A stretch of 44,074 nt of DNA from a virus. The notes below the pieces were generated by a model. The model was not told the origin of the DNA. It did not search any database and saw nothing but the letters and a program-made list of their open reading frames with translations. The DNA lies in IMG/VR virus record IMGVR_UViG_3300003332_000067, positions 1 through 44,074 of that record; one strand, written 5' to 3'. Position numbers and translations under genes: made by a program. Positions 14,441 to 22,183 of this stretch are shown piece after piece; the stretch's first letter is position 1; every line of letters starts with the position of its first letter.

Positions 14441-15092
14441 AATATTCGGGATAGAAGATCGAAATAAGGAGTTTTATTTTGATTAAAACAATACCAGCTG
14501 TAATCCAAACAAGGCCTACCAGGGACCATGCCAAGCCACCTATATGAAATTCTTTCCGGTCATCTTGTGTTTTGGCTACCACTTTCTTTAATTCTGCAGC
14601 ACTCTTGTTTTCGGCTTCGTTTTGTCGTTTTTGTAAAGAGTATATTTTGGTTCTTTGTTTTTTTTGATCACCATGTAGAATATCAAGATTGTTTGCCAGA
14701 ACTTGAATCTGCTCTTTAATGTCACTGTTGGGATCTCGGTTTTTCCAGGTACTGATATGCGCGTCCAACGTGCCAAAACCTTTTAAGACAACAGCACCTT
14801 TGCCTCCAGCATGGCCGTGTTGTCTAGGTCTGCTTTTCCACCATTCCTGAAAAATATCAATCGGTGATTTAGTTTTAAGTTTTTTTGGTACATCCAACAA
14901 TCCACTTATCGCTAAAAACATCCCTAAACACTGCAGGCCAGTCCCGCTTAATTCAAAACATTTTTCAGTTTTACACCAAAGAGCTACTGCAAATGCCAGA
15001 AAAATCATTCCTGCAGCAGCACCAATGATTTTCATTTTCCAGAGCCAATTGATCCACGCTTGTAATAGGTTAATTTTTTGTTTAATTTTCAC
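14430..15092 (-). CDS. Cassette gene 4: multi-pass membrane protein with cytoplasmic coiled coil
   Basis: A 220-residue protein of unknown function. Membrane segments are likely at about residues 22-40 (IIGAAAGMIFLAFAVALW), 48-66 (ELSG then LQCLGMFLAISGLL) and 184-215 (GLAWSLVGLVWITAGIVLI and beyond). The middle, residues about 67-182, is soluble. It contains a Gly/His-rich patch (RQHGHAGGKGAVVLKGFGTL) and a long helix (KKQRTKIYSLQKRQNEAENK), and would be cytoplasmic if the N-terminus is inside. It is last in the four-gene leftward cassette, 42 bases after the repeat protein, with GGTGA before its ATG. The pairing with an SH3b membrane protein suggests a membrane complex. Confidence 0.7.
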   Translation of the reverse strand: MKIKQKINLLQAWINWLWKMKIIGAAAGMIFLAFAVALWCKTEKCFELSGTGLQCLGMFLAISGLLDVPKKLKTKSPIDIFQEWWKSRPRQHGHAGGKGAVVLKGFGTLDAHISTWKNRDPNSDIKEQIQVLANNLDILHGDQKKQRTKIYSLQKRQNEAENKSAAELKKVVAKTQDDRKEFHIGGLAWSLVGLVWITAGIVLIKIKLLISIFYPEYFLI

Positions 15093-15134
15093 CGATCTTC
15101 TGTGTGTGTTTTTTTTTTGAGCAGCATTAATCTG

Positions 15135-16286
15135 CTATTTAAACATTTTCAGGTAGCGAGTAAAAGTCCATCCTTCAATGGTTATTCCACGATTATCGTC
15201 TGTCCATCTGACCATAGTCCAGTTTTTCTTTTTCTCGACTATTTCTACTGCTTGGCCAAAGTATAGGTAACCTAGTATTTCTCCACTTTTACTCGGCTGT
15301 TTTCTTACGTGAAGCTTGTCGGCATCTACCTGTCTAAACGAGTTAAGTACTGATCTATCTATAGGGAGACTGTTTGCATTTTTATTATTCTGTTTGCTGA
15401 TTTGTTTCTTTTCACTTTTGTTTAGATAGTTTTCAACCTGATGAGCAGCAATTGGATTGAAGTAGGCAAAGAAAAACCCGCAGACCAAAACGATTATTAG
15501 TTGTGTTATTAGAGGGTTTTTGAGTGACTCTGCCTTATCGAACAGAATGCTAACGCTGTGTGATATATTATCTATTTGCTCCTGTATGCCAATGGCTACA
15601 GGAGTGTGTGTTCCAGCCATCTCACCTGTTACCATGGAAAGAGACACTGAAAGCCCCAGACTGACATTCGCTTCTATGGTGCTTGTTTGGTTGGGAGCTG
15701 CAGATTGTTGTAAGTCCTTAACTTGATGTTGTAGAGTTGAATATTCTTTCCATATATCAGCTTTTTCGAAAATGCTCTGCAGGGAGGATCCACCTTGTGG
15801 TATAAATCTCTCAAAGATCCCTTGGTCTTTTATTGCTGCTTGAATGGTTTTGGCTGAAGATATTTGATCTTGCACCGTTGCCAAGATAGATTTCCAATGC
15901 CCCTGATCTTTCATGGCAGCTTGAATGGCTTTGGTAGAAGACATTTGGTCTTCCGCCGCTGCCATGGTAGCTTTCCAATGACCCTGGTCTTTCATGGCAG
16001 CTTGAATGGCTTTGGTAGAAGGAATTTGGTCTTTCGCCGCTGCCATGATAGCTTTCCAATGCTCCTGGTCTTTCATGGCAGCTTGAATGGCTTTGGTAGA
16101 AGGAATTTGGTCTTTCGCCGCTGCCACAACAGCTTTCCAATGCCCCTGATCTTTCATAGCAGCTTGAATGGCTTTGGCTGAAGACATTTGGTCTTCAGCC
16201 GCTGCTAAGACAGAATTCCAACGATCCTGGTCTTTCATGGCAATTTGAGCAGCTTCGAGATAGCTAGGCGTTTTTATCTTTTTCAC
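15135..16286 (-). CDS. Cassette gene 3: 27-residue repeat, membrane segment, SH3b domain
   Basis: A 383-residue protein. Residues about 12-158 are five to six copies of a 27-residue helical repeat of the form AIQAAMKDQGHWKAVVAAAK plus DQIPSTK. A linker to about 257 follows, then one membrane segment (258-277, PLITQLIIVLVCGFFFAYF). The C-terminal SH3b domain (321-381) has DKLHVRKQPSKSGEILGYLY and EGWTFTRYLK. With no signal peptide, the repeats should be cytoplasmic and the SH3b domain periplasmic, where SH3b domains usually bind cell wall. The start is GTG 16286 with GGAG five bases upstream, in a GTGA overlap with the previous gene. No known family combines these parts to my knowledge. A sensor or exclusion role is speculation. 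Confidence 0.8.
   Translation of the reverse strand: MKKIKTPSYLEAAQIAMKDQDRWNSVLAAAEDQMSSAKAIQAAMKDQGHWKAVVAAAKDQIPSTKAIQAAMKDQEHWKAIMAAAKDQIPSTKAIQAAMKDQGHWKATMAAAEDQMSSTKAIQAAMKDQGHWKSILATVQDQISSAKTIQAAIKDQGIFERFIPQGGSSLQSIFEKADIWKEYSTLQHQVKDLQQSAAPNQTSTIEANVSLGLSVSLSMVTGEMAGTHTPVAIGIQEQIDNISHSVSILFDKAESLKNPLITQLIIVLVCGFFFAYFNPIAAHQVENYLNKSEKKQISKQNNKNANSLPIDRSVLNSFRQVDADKLHVRKQPSKSGEILGYLYFGQAVEIVEKKKNWTMVRWTDDNRGITIEGWTFTRYLKMFK
15820..16250. repeat. 81-base tandem repeats, about 5.3 copies, coding
   Basis: Copies begin near 15820, 15901, 15982, 16063, 16144 and 16225, exactly 81 bases apart, so the reading frame is kept. The inner copies are very similar and the outer two more diverged, as expected when copy number changes by unequal exchange. 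They encode the 27-residue repeats of the membrane protein. No spacers are present, so this is not a CRISPR array. Confidence 0.9.
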
Positions 16287-16648
16287 TCGTCTCCGTACAA
16301 GTCGATCGGTAAGTTGTTAATTGTAAAATCGCTAATGACTACATCGCTTCCACCAGGTGTGAAATCAAATTTCCCTGATCCGGAGACAGTTTTTGTGAAA
16401 TTTTCATCCATCCCTTCTTTGTCAGAGGACGCCATGAGTCGTAGATTTAAAGAGAGGCTGGTATTTTTGAACTCAAAAGTTCTATTCGGAACATCCACCC
16501 AAATATCTTTCATTTCGGCATAAACATCTGTGTCATTTATGCCATAATGACCTGGACTTGTTTCCTCTAGGATTTCATTCCATTCAGCACATGCCTCTGG
16601 GGAACAAAGTGCATCAGCTATCTTTTCTCTTATAGTGTCTATTTCCAT
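16283..16648 (-). CDS. Cassette gene 2: acidic soluble hypothetical protein
   Basis: A 121-residue acidic protein. The N-terminal helix is EIDTIREKIADALCSPEACA. The rest looks like a beta-sandwich (DIWVDVPNRTFEFKNTSLSL, LRLMAS, GSGKFDFTPGGSDVVISDF). Function unknown. Its stop overlaps the GTG start of the repeat protein, which indicates coupled, stoichiometric production. It starts 19 bases after cassette gene 1. Confidence 0.65.
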   Translation of the reverse strand: MEIDTIREKIADALCSPEACAEWNEILEETSPGHYGINDTDVYAEMKDIWVDVPNRTFEFKNTSLSLNLRLMASSDKEGMDENFTKTVSGSGKFDFTPGGSDVVISDFTINNLPIDLYGDE

Positions 16649-16667
16649 TAAGTTTTTCCTTTTTTTA

Positions 16668-17153
16668 TTATTTGTTAAAGCACTCTGTTATTAACTTTAT
16701 GATTTCTTTTTCAATGGCTTCGGTTGTTATTCCACTAAGTTTATATTCATTTGTTGCACCTGCGTGTCCGCCCCGGCCGTCCATTATTGTGTTCTCGTGG
16801 CCTCTTATTTTATTGTGAACTCCATCTGTGGTGAAAGCTATGTGTGGGACTTCTCTCGCATTTTTTCCGTTTGGGAGAATAATCATTTTTATGGAGACAT
16901 TTATAGAGTGTGTATCTCTCCCGTTAGTGGTGTCGTCCTGTAGGATTATGTCATAGCCATGGCCCCGCTTTTTGATCGCCTCACCCATTTTTGTCATGGT
17001 GGGTCTAATAATTTCTTCGCATTTTTGTTTAAAGTTTTCTAGAAAGATTGCTCGCTTCTTTTCTCTATCATCCTCCGCTTTTATTATTTCGTCTTGCTTG
17101 TGGTCATAGTTGTCAAAAACTGCATTCAACTTGTCGATTGCTTCGTCGCTCAT
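16668..17153 (-). CDS. Cassette gene 1: hypothetical protein, first of the opposing operon
   Basis: A 161-residue soluble protein. Residues 1-65 form a long charged helix region (KLNAVFDNYDHKQDEIIKAE, KRAIFLENFKQKCEEIIRP). Residues 66-145 look beta-rich (GYDIILQDD, THSINVSIKMIILPNG, VPHIAFTTDG), and a final helix is EAIEKEIIKLITECF. ATG 17153 has the excellent ribosome-binding site GAGGAGA; an upstream in-frame ATG at 17243 does not. No family is recognised with confidence. Its promoter is at 17202-17230. Confidence 0.7.
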   Translation of the reverse strand: MSDEAIDKLNAVFDNYDHKQDEIIKAEDDREKKRAIFLENFKQKCEEIIRPTMTKMGEAIKKRGHGYDIILQDDTTNGRDTHSINVSIKMIILPNGKNAREVPHIAFTTDGVHNKIRGHENTIMDGRGGHAGATNEYKLSGITTEAIEKEIIKLITECFNK

Positions 17154-17201
17154 TACTTTCTCCTCTTGGTTTTGTTGGTGTTTTCTCGTTTGATTTAGAA
17201 C

Positions 17202-17230
17202 ACGATAGGCACTGCCACATAACGAGTCAA
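17202..17230 (-). promoter_or_regulatory. Sigma70-type promoter of the four-gene cassette
   Basis: On the minus strand TTGACT (17230-17225), a 17-base spacer and TATCGT (17207-17202) match the -35 and -10 consensus well. They lie about 50 bases before the ribosome-binding site of cassette gene 1. This would allow expression from the prophage while the late genes are silent. Confidence 0.6.
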
Positions 17231-17333
17231 GACCAGCAGCCACTCAATTTGCACAAACCACACGGCCACACTCTGTTTTTCACACCCCACCCTACCTATA
17301 AATAGCATTTTCCATGCCAGTGCACTACATGTT

Positions 17334-17368
17334 GGTACTAGAAATAGTAGTGTACTAGATCTAGTACC
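17334..17368. promoter_or_regulatory. Palindromic operator-like element between cassette and late operon
   Basis: GTACTAGATCTAGTAC (17352-17367) is a perfect 16-base palindrome. A third half site GTACTAGA lies at 17335-17342, so GGTACTAGA (17334) and TCTAGTACC (17360-17368) also form a 9-base inverted repeat. The element sits between the divergent cassette promoter and the gpW gene, about 80 bases before ATG 17448. It is likely a binding site for a dimeric regulator; which one is unknown. No T run follows, so it is not a simple terminator. Confidence 0.5.
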
Positions 17369-17447
17369 GACCCTCTTTATTTTCTGATTTTTTTCCCCTA
17401 CCCTTACCTTAAATCAAGTTGCAAAAACGGAAACGATTTGAGGTCCT

Positions 17448-17672
17448 ATGCCAACGCTCACAGAACTCCAGGAAAGATATACCAGAATTGATAAGGCAAT
17501 TGGTGTTGTTGAGGATACTGGCCAAAGCTATAGCATTGGCAATCAGACTTATGCCAAAGGTGATCTGCGCACCATGTATGCCGAGAGGTCTAGGGTTGAA
17601 CAGCAGATTACTGTCCTTACCCAACGTGGCCGTCTCTCTCATGCCACCACAGTGTTTGGGGGGCGTCGATGA
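17448..17672 (+). CDS. Head-tail joining protein, gpW-like
   Basis: A 74-residue protein whose length, helix-strand-helix layout and position between terminase and portal match lambda gpW. It has LTELQERYTRIDKAIGVVED, the hairpin QSYSIGNQTYAKGD and helix RTMYAERSRVEQQITVL. It completes the filled head and is needed for tail attachment. GAGGT lies five bases before the ATG, and the stop overlaps the portal start. It is the first gene of the head operon after the opposing cassette. Confidence 0.85.
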   Translation: MPTLTELQERYTRIDKAIGVVEDTGQSYSIGNQTYAKGDLRTMYAERSRVEQQITVLTQRGRLSHATTVFGGRR

Positions 17673-19300
17673 AAGATACTCTTAGAACCCACCGTGCTCT
17701 TTGGAGACCAACTGCGAAAGAAAAAGGAATCAAAAAAACCGGTTTCCGAACAAAAGTTTACGACGCAGTAACCGCCCTGGTGTCCCTGCCTATTTCTATT
17801 TTTTCCCCTGGTCGATCTGCCATGTATCGGCACTACCGGCAAATGTACCGAACTTTTATCGCCGGCGAGCTCACAGGCCCTAATCAAAACTTTCGACCAG
17901 GTTCCAGATCAGCAGATGCCGAAATCAAGCGCGGCCTGAAAACCATTCTCGGCCGTTGCCGGGACCAGGCACAGAACAATCCTTCCATTGCCGGAAATAT
18001 TCGTCGTATCGCCAACAACGTCATCCGTAGCGGTATCCGGCCGCAATTTCAATTCCGCGATAGTGAAGATAAACTCGATACCAATATAAATCGTGCCTGG
18101 GAAAAACTCTTTATGCGCTGGGCTCGTTATTCCGATGTAGCCGGCCATGATTCCTTCTGGGCTCAGCAGCGTCTTGCCCTTTCCCATATGTGGATTGACG
18201 GTGAATATTTTATCCATCGTGTCTGGGATACTTCCATCCCGGGTGTGGTTCCGCTGCGTCTGGAATTATTGGAACGAGATCATCTCAATACTTCCATCGA
18301 TGGTGAGCTGGATAACGGAAACATTGCCCGTCAAGGTGTCGAGCAGGATCCTGTTTCAGGAAAACCCATTGCCTATCACCTTTTTCCAAACCACCCAGGC
18401 GATTATCAGTATGGATCCCTTGTCCAGGATTCCCGTCGGATTTTAGCGGAAGATATCATCCACGTTTTTGAGCGGCAGCGTATCAGTCAGTCCCTGGGAG
18501 TACCCTGGATTGTCTCCATCGTTATGGAAGCCTTTGATCTTGAGGATTACCGATCGTTTGAACGAATTGGTGCCAAGCTGGCTGCAGCCTTCGGCATCTT
18601 TGTCAAAACAAACTATCCGGATCTCGGTGGCCCTGGCCTTGGTGTACAACCAGGTGCCGAAAACAGTGAATGGCCGACCTCCTGGAAAGATATGCCGGAT
18701 TATATCGAGCCCGGCAGGATCCAGACCCTGCCCTACGGTACCGATATTGCCATTGCCAGCCACAACCGCCCGGGGAACCAGTACGAACCCTATGTTAAAG
18801 AATCCCGCCGTACCCAGTCTGTAGGGCTGGGCATGAGTTACGAAGCTTCAGCAAATGATTATAGCGATGCGTCCTATTCCTCTACCCGTTCAGGTGCCCT
18901 GGAGGAAAGACTCTCTTACCAGGGACAGCAATTCTTCATCGATGAAAAAATGAATGACAAGGTTGCCGCCTGGTTTATCGAAGCCGCATGGATGGCTGGG
19001 CTTAACCCCATGCCCATGCCTGGTTTTCGTTTCGACCCATATCCCTATCTCGAGGCAGTGCAGCATCAGGATCCGGGCTGGTCTTGGGTCGATCCTTACA
19101 AGGATGGCCAGGGTTCAAAACTCAAGATTGATAATTTTCTTTCCACATATCGCCGGGAAGCCGCTGCACAAGGGGTGGATTTTGATGAGATGTTGGTGGA
19201 TGCCATAGATCTGGAGGAGAAACTTACACCACTCTATGAGGCACGGGCGAAAAACAAAAAAATCCTGGAGGCAATCAGTGCCAAAGAGACAGTTCACTAG
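17669..19300 (+). CDS. Portal protein, lambda gpB family
   Basis: A 543-residue dodecameric portal through which DNA enters and leaves the capsid. Family-typical segments include the N-terminal YRTFIAGELTGPNQNF region, RARDLxRNN-like helices (here RIANNVIRSGIRPQF), the stem region HVFERQRISQSLGVPWI, and GMSYEASANDYSDASYSSTR near residue 395. The last motif is highly typical of lambda-type portals. The length agrees with the family (about 530). It is coupled to gpW by ATGA overlap, and its 3' end overlaps the protease start by 23 bases. Confidence 0.93.
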   Translation: MKDTLRTHRALWRPTAKEKGIKKTGFRTKVYDAVTALVSLPISIFSPGRSAMYRHYRQMYRTFIAGELTGPNQNFRPGSRSADAEIKRGLKTILGRCRDQAQNNPSIAGNIRRIANNVIRSGIRPQFQFRDSEDKLDTNINRAWEKLFMRWARYSDVAGHDSFWAQQRLALSHMWIDGEYFIHRVWDTSIPGVVPLRLELLERDHLNTSIDGELDNGNIARQGVEQDPVSGKPIAYHLFPNHPGDYQYGSLVQDSRRILAEDIIHVFERQRISQSLGVPWIVSIVMEAFDLEDYRSFERIGAKLAAAFGIFVKTNYPDLGGPGLGVQPGAENSEWPTSWKDMPDYIEPGRIQTLPYGTDIAIASHNRPGNQYEPYVKESRRTQSVGLGMSYEASANDYSDASYSSTRSGALEERLSYQGQQFFIDEKMNDKVAAWFIEAAWMAGLNPMPMPGFRFDPYPYLEAVQHQDPGWSWVDPYKDGQGSKLKIDNFLSTYRREAAAQGVDFDEMLVDAIDLEEKLTPLYEARAKNKKILEAISAKETVH

Positions 19301-19907
19301 AGATCAGAAACAAGCCATACGGCAAGAGCTTGAATCTGCAGGGATGTATCGTGGCCTGCAGGTAAGAAATTTGGGGCCCGTAACTGCAGTCCGCGAAGAA
19401 GATGGCGAGGAATCCATGCGCTGGGTCCTCACAACGGAAAAAGCGGCAACGGTTTTCGACTGGCAACGCTGGGATTTTGTAGACGAGATCCTGCTTATGG
19501 ATGGTGTCGTGCTGCCGGAAAATAAGCAGATCCCCTTCCTCGACAGTCACCGCCGTGGCTCCGTTGATGATGTTCTTGGGTCTGTCACGGATTTTCAGGA
19601 GCTTGCAGTTTCTGGTTTTGGCGGCCTTGACGGCAAGGTCCGCTTTGCCGCGGATGAAAAATCACAACGAACAAAGCAAAAGGCCCTCGATGGTCATCTA
19701 ACAGATGGCTCCGTTGGCTATGAAGTTCTGAAATCCATATGGATTCCAGAGGGCGAGTCGGCAAAAATTGCCGGCAGAACCTTTGAGGGGCCTGTGAAGG
19801 TTTCTTACAAATGGGCATTAAAAGAATTTTCAGGAACGCCGATCGGTGCGGACAGTCTTGCTAAAGTGCGCAGTTTTTGCGCCGGCGATGTCTGCCGACT
19901 GGTTTAA
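19278..19907 (+). CDS. Prohead protease, HK97/U35-like serine protease
   Basis: A 209-residue capsid-maturation protease. The conserved histidine is in PFLDSHRRGSVDDVLGS (H91) and the nucleophile serine in LTDGSVGYEV (S145), followed by KWALKEFSGTPIGAD. It would trim the N-terminal scaffold part of the capsid protein encoded next. GTG 19278 is chosen because GGAGG lies six bases upstream; longer starts fall deep inside the portal gene. Lambda itself uses a different, ClpP-like protease, so this is a mosaic head module. Confidence 0.85.
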   Translation: MPKRQFTRDQKQAIRQELESAGMYRGLQVRNLGPVTAVREEDGEESMRWVLTTEKAATVFDWQRWDFVDEILLMDGVVLPENKQIPFLDSHRRGSVDDVLGSVTDFQELAVSGFGGLDGKVRFAADEKSQRTKQKALDGHLTDGSVGYEVLKSIWIPEGESAKIAGRTFEGPVKVSYKWALKEFSGTPIGADSLAKVRSFCAGDVCRLV

Positions 19908-19932
19908 TAAAAAAGGATCATAGGAGAACAGT

Positions 19933-21465
19933 ATGCATCCAAAGTTAAGAGCATTTTTAGAGGCCAATGGGCTTCGCGCCGATGCGAGCGAAAAAGAGGC
20001 GTGGAAGCATCACAAAAAACTTCAGGGCGAAGGTGTCGAGTTCAATGGTCCTGAGCGTACCGAAGGTTCGGGCGAAGGCGAAGGCCAGCGTTCTGTCGGT
20101 GACGGTACCACTGCACCTGTAGCTGGTGCTGAAGGTGGTGAGGGAGCAGCTCCACCTCCCGTGGATATTAGTCGTCAGATTCAGACAGGTATCCAGGACG
20201 GAATTGCCGCCGATCGTCTGCGCTGCCGTGATATTGAGGATGTTGTTGCAATAGCAGGACTTGAGGCGGATACCTCCCGCTCCATGATCGATCGTGGACT
20301 CACGGTAGATCAGGCAAGAGCTGAAGTCTTTGAGACCATGCGTACCCAGAATCCTCCAATGGGACCGGGATCAACGCAACGTACCCAGGTTGGTACCGAA
20401 TCACGGGACAAGTTCCGTTCAGCTGTTGGTGATGGCCTGGCCCTGCGCTCTGGTATCACTGTTGCGACTCCTGCAGATGGGCATCGTGAATTCCGTGGCC
20501 GGACACTTCGTGATATTGCCCGTCAATGTATGGAAGCTGCTGGAGAGAATGTTCGTGGTCTCACTGACAACGAGATTGTCATGCGCGCCATTGCTCCTGG
20601 TTCCACTTCTGATTTTCCATTGCTCATGTCCAACCTGGTTGGAATGCATCTTCTTCAGGCGTATAACGAGTGGCCTTCTACCTGGCGTCCATTTGTAGCC
20701 ATGGGTGATGCTAATGATTTTAAGGCGCTCTATGCTCTCAAGATGTCTGAGGCTCCGGATCTCAAGGGTATGAATGAGAACGGTGAATACCAGACCGCTA
20801 AATTCTCAGAGTCCGGAGAGAACTACCGGGTAATCCGCAAAGGTATCAAGGTGGCTCTCACCCGTGAGATGATCATCGACGATAACCTGCGGGCTTTCAC
20901 CCTCATTCCAAAGTTATTCGGTTCGTCAGCCAAACGCATGGAAGGTGATGCGGTGTACGCGCTGATCACGGCCAATGCTGCTATGAGTGACGGCAAAGCG
21001 TTGTTCCACGCTGATCACAACAACCTGCTCGGCGCAAACCTCATCGATTCCGACGGATTATCCGCCGGCCGCGCTGCCATGCGTAAGCAAAAAGGCATGT
21101 CCGGTGCTGATATCGATGTAACTCCAGCATTCCTGCTGACATCGGTTGATGATGAAACAAACGCAGAAATCCTGCTCCGTTCCGCTGCGTTGCCAGAAGA
21201 TAATAAGTCAGCAGCTGTCCACAATCCTTGGGCAGGCAAGTTGACTCCAATAGCAGATCCCCGTCTGGCTAATACCGACTGGTATCTCTTCGCCCATCCA
21301 AATCAGTTCCCCGTTATTGAGGCATCATACCTGATGGGCCAAGAGCAGCCTTATGTTGAGGAAATGATCGACTTTAATTCCGATGCCTTGGTCACCAAGG
21401 TGCGCCACGAGTTTGGCGCCGGCGTTGTTGATCATGTCGGTGCTTCCAAGACGCCGAAGGCATAA
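19933..21465 (+). CDS. Major capsid protein, Mu gpT-like, with N-terminal scaffold region
   Basis: A 510-residue protein. Residues 1-75 include a Gly/Glu/Ala-rich low-complexity stretch, and to about 150 the protein is helical; this looks like a built-in scaffold (delta) domain removed by the protease. From about residue 180 it reads as a HK97-fold subunit of the Mu gpT type: SDFPLLMSNLVGMHLLQAYN, KVALTREMIIDDNLRAFT and the characteristic ALFHADHNNLL near residue 357. It forms the icosahedral shell. GGAG precedes the ATG. The strongest structural gene candidate for abundant expression, it is followed by a stem-loop. Confidence 0.9.
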   Translation: MHPKLRAFLEANGLRADASEKEAWKHHKKLQGEGVEFNGPERTEGSGEGEGQRSVGDGTTAPVAGAEGGEGAAPPPVDISRQIQTGIQDGIAADRLRCRDIEDVVAIAGLEADTSRSMIDRGLTVDQARAEVFETMRTQNPPMGPGSTQRTQVGTESRDKFRSAVGDGLALRSGITVATPADGHREFRGRTLRDIARQCMEAAGENVRGLTDNEIVMRAIAPGSTSDFPLLMSNLVGMHLLQAYNEWPSTWRPFVAMGDANDFKALYALKMSEAPDLKGMNENGEYQTAKFSESGENYRVIRKGIKVALTREMIIDDNLRAFTLIPKLFGSSAKRMEGDAVYALITANAAMSDGKALFHADHNNLLGANLIDSDGLSAGRAAMRKQKGMSGADIDVTPAFLLTSVDDETNAEILLRSAALPEDNKSAAVHNPWAGKLTPIADPRLANTDWYLFAHPNQFPVIEASYLMGQEQPYVEEMIDFNSDALVTKVRHEFGAGVVDHVGASKTPKA

Positions 21466-21475
21466 CAGAAAGTGC

Positions 21476-21507
21476 TCAGTTGTCGGCTCTCAGGGGCTGA
21501 CAGCTGA
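21476..21507 (+). other. Stem-loop after the capsid gene
   Basis: A 12-pair stem (21476-21487 with 21496-21507, two G-T wobbles) with an 8-base loop lies just after the capsid stop codon. No T run follows and the operon continues, so it is more likely an RNA-stability or processing element than a terminator. Confidence 0.45.
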
Positions 21508-21538
21508 ATACTGATAACTATTTTTTAGGAGTTTTACC

Positions 21539-21868
21539 ATGGCACAAAATCATATTCAAAAAGGGGCGGCAATGCCCTGGACCAACGACACCGGAGCAGA
21601 TGTGGTTTCGGAAGAAGTAGTAGCTTTGCCAGACATGATTGGCGTTGCTGCCCACGATATTGCAGATACTGAGGACGGTGAGCTCCTCGTCGAAGAAGTA
21701 TTCGAAATTGCCAAAGAGGCACCACTGGTGATTGACCAGGGCGATGATGTCTACTGGGACGATGCTGCTGATCAAATCAATAAGACCAATACCAATGTCC
21801 CTGCAGGTAAGGCTTTTGCTCCTGCTGGGTCAGCCGACACCACCGTCCTGGTCAAACTGAACGCGTAG
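21539..21868 (+). CDS. DUF2190-type capsid decoration protein
   Basis: A 109-residue acidic, beta-rich protein. The pattern (HIQKGAAMPWTNDTGADVVS, VALPDMIGVAAHDIADTEDG, AGKAFAPAGSADTTVLVKLN) matches DUF2190, a small family found directly after capsid genes. In several phages such proteins decorate or stabilise the shell. It has a GGAG ribosome-binding site about 12 bases upstream. Confidence 0.8.
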   Translation: MAQNHIQKGAAMPWTNDTGADVVSEEVVALPDMIGVAAHDIADTEDGELLVEEVFEIAKEAPLVIDQGDDVYWDDAADQINKTNTNVPAGKAFAPAGSADTTVLVKLNA

Positions 21869-21871
21869 TTT

Positions 21872-22183
21872 ATGAGCGCTACCGGGAAACAAATGGCTGC
21901 AGATCTTGCAGCAGTTCTGGCTGATCCTAATGGTCCGGCTGATCTCGTCAATATCGCCGGCGTTGATTTGCTAGCCATCCGTCAACCTGCATCCTGGATC
22001 CCTGCTGGTGAGATCGAGGGTGCCCAGGTTGAGCGGGAAGTGTTTTTTCTCCTGCAGGAGAGGCTTGGGTTTGTCCCTGTCCCCTGGTCGGAATTGCTTG
22101 TTGATGGCCGGCGCTGGTCTGTAGAGGCTGTTCCTGAAAAGGGGCTTGTGCTTGAGTTGGTTCTGGTGAGGTATGGATCGTGA
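21872..22183 (+). CDS. Head-tail connector / head-closure protein
   Basis: A 103-residue protein with an N-terminal helix (GKQMAADLAAVLADPNGPAD) and a beta-barrel C-terminus (GRRWSVEAVPEKGLVLELVL). The layout and place after the decoration gene fit a lambda gpFII-like or HK97 head-tail connector. The assignment rests mainly on order, size and the VDGRRWxVE turn. It starts 3 bases after the previous stop, and the next gene begins in a GTGA overlap. Confidence 0.65.
   Translation: MSATGKQMAADLAAVLADPNGPADLVNIAGVDLLAIRQPASWIPAGEIEGAQVEREVFFLLQERLGFVPVPWSELLVDGRRWSVEAVPEKGLVLELVLVRYGS

Noticed and set aside
15864-16181. Plus-strand open frame with repeated FHGSLNGFGRR-like units
   Set aside because: It is the antisense of the tandem repeats; any frame across an in-phase 81-base repeat without stops will be open and repetitive.
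15820-16250. Possible CRISPR array from regularly spaced repeats
   Set aside because: The 81-base units are contiguous, have no unique spacers and stay in frame within a protein gene.
19933-21465. Mu-like transposable phage, suggested by the gpT-like capsid
   Set aside because: No MuA/MuB transposase is present; a tyrosine integrase, tRNA boundary and lambda-type terminase and portal indicate a temperate cos-type siphovirus.
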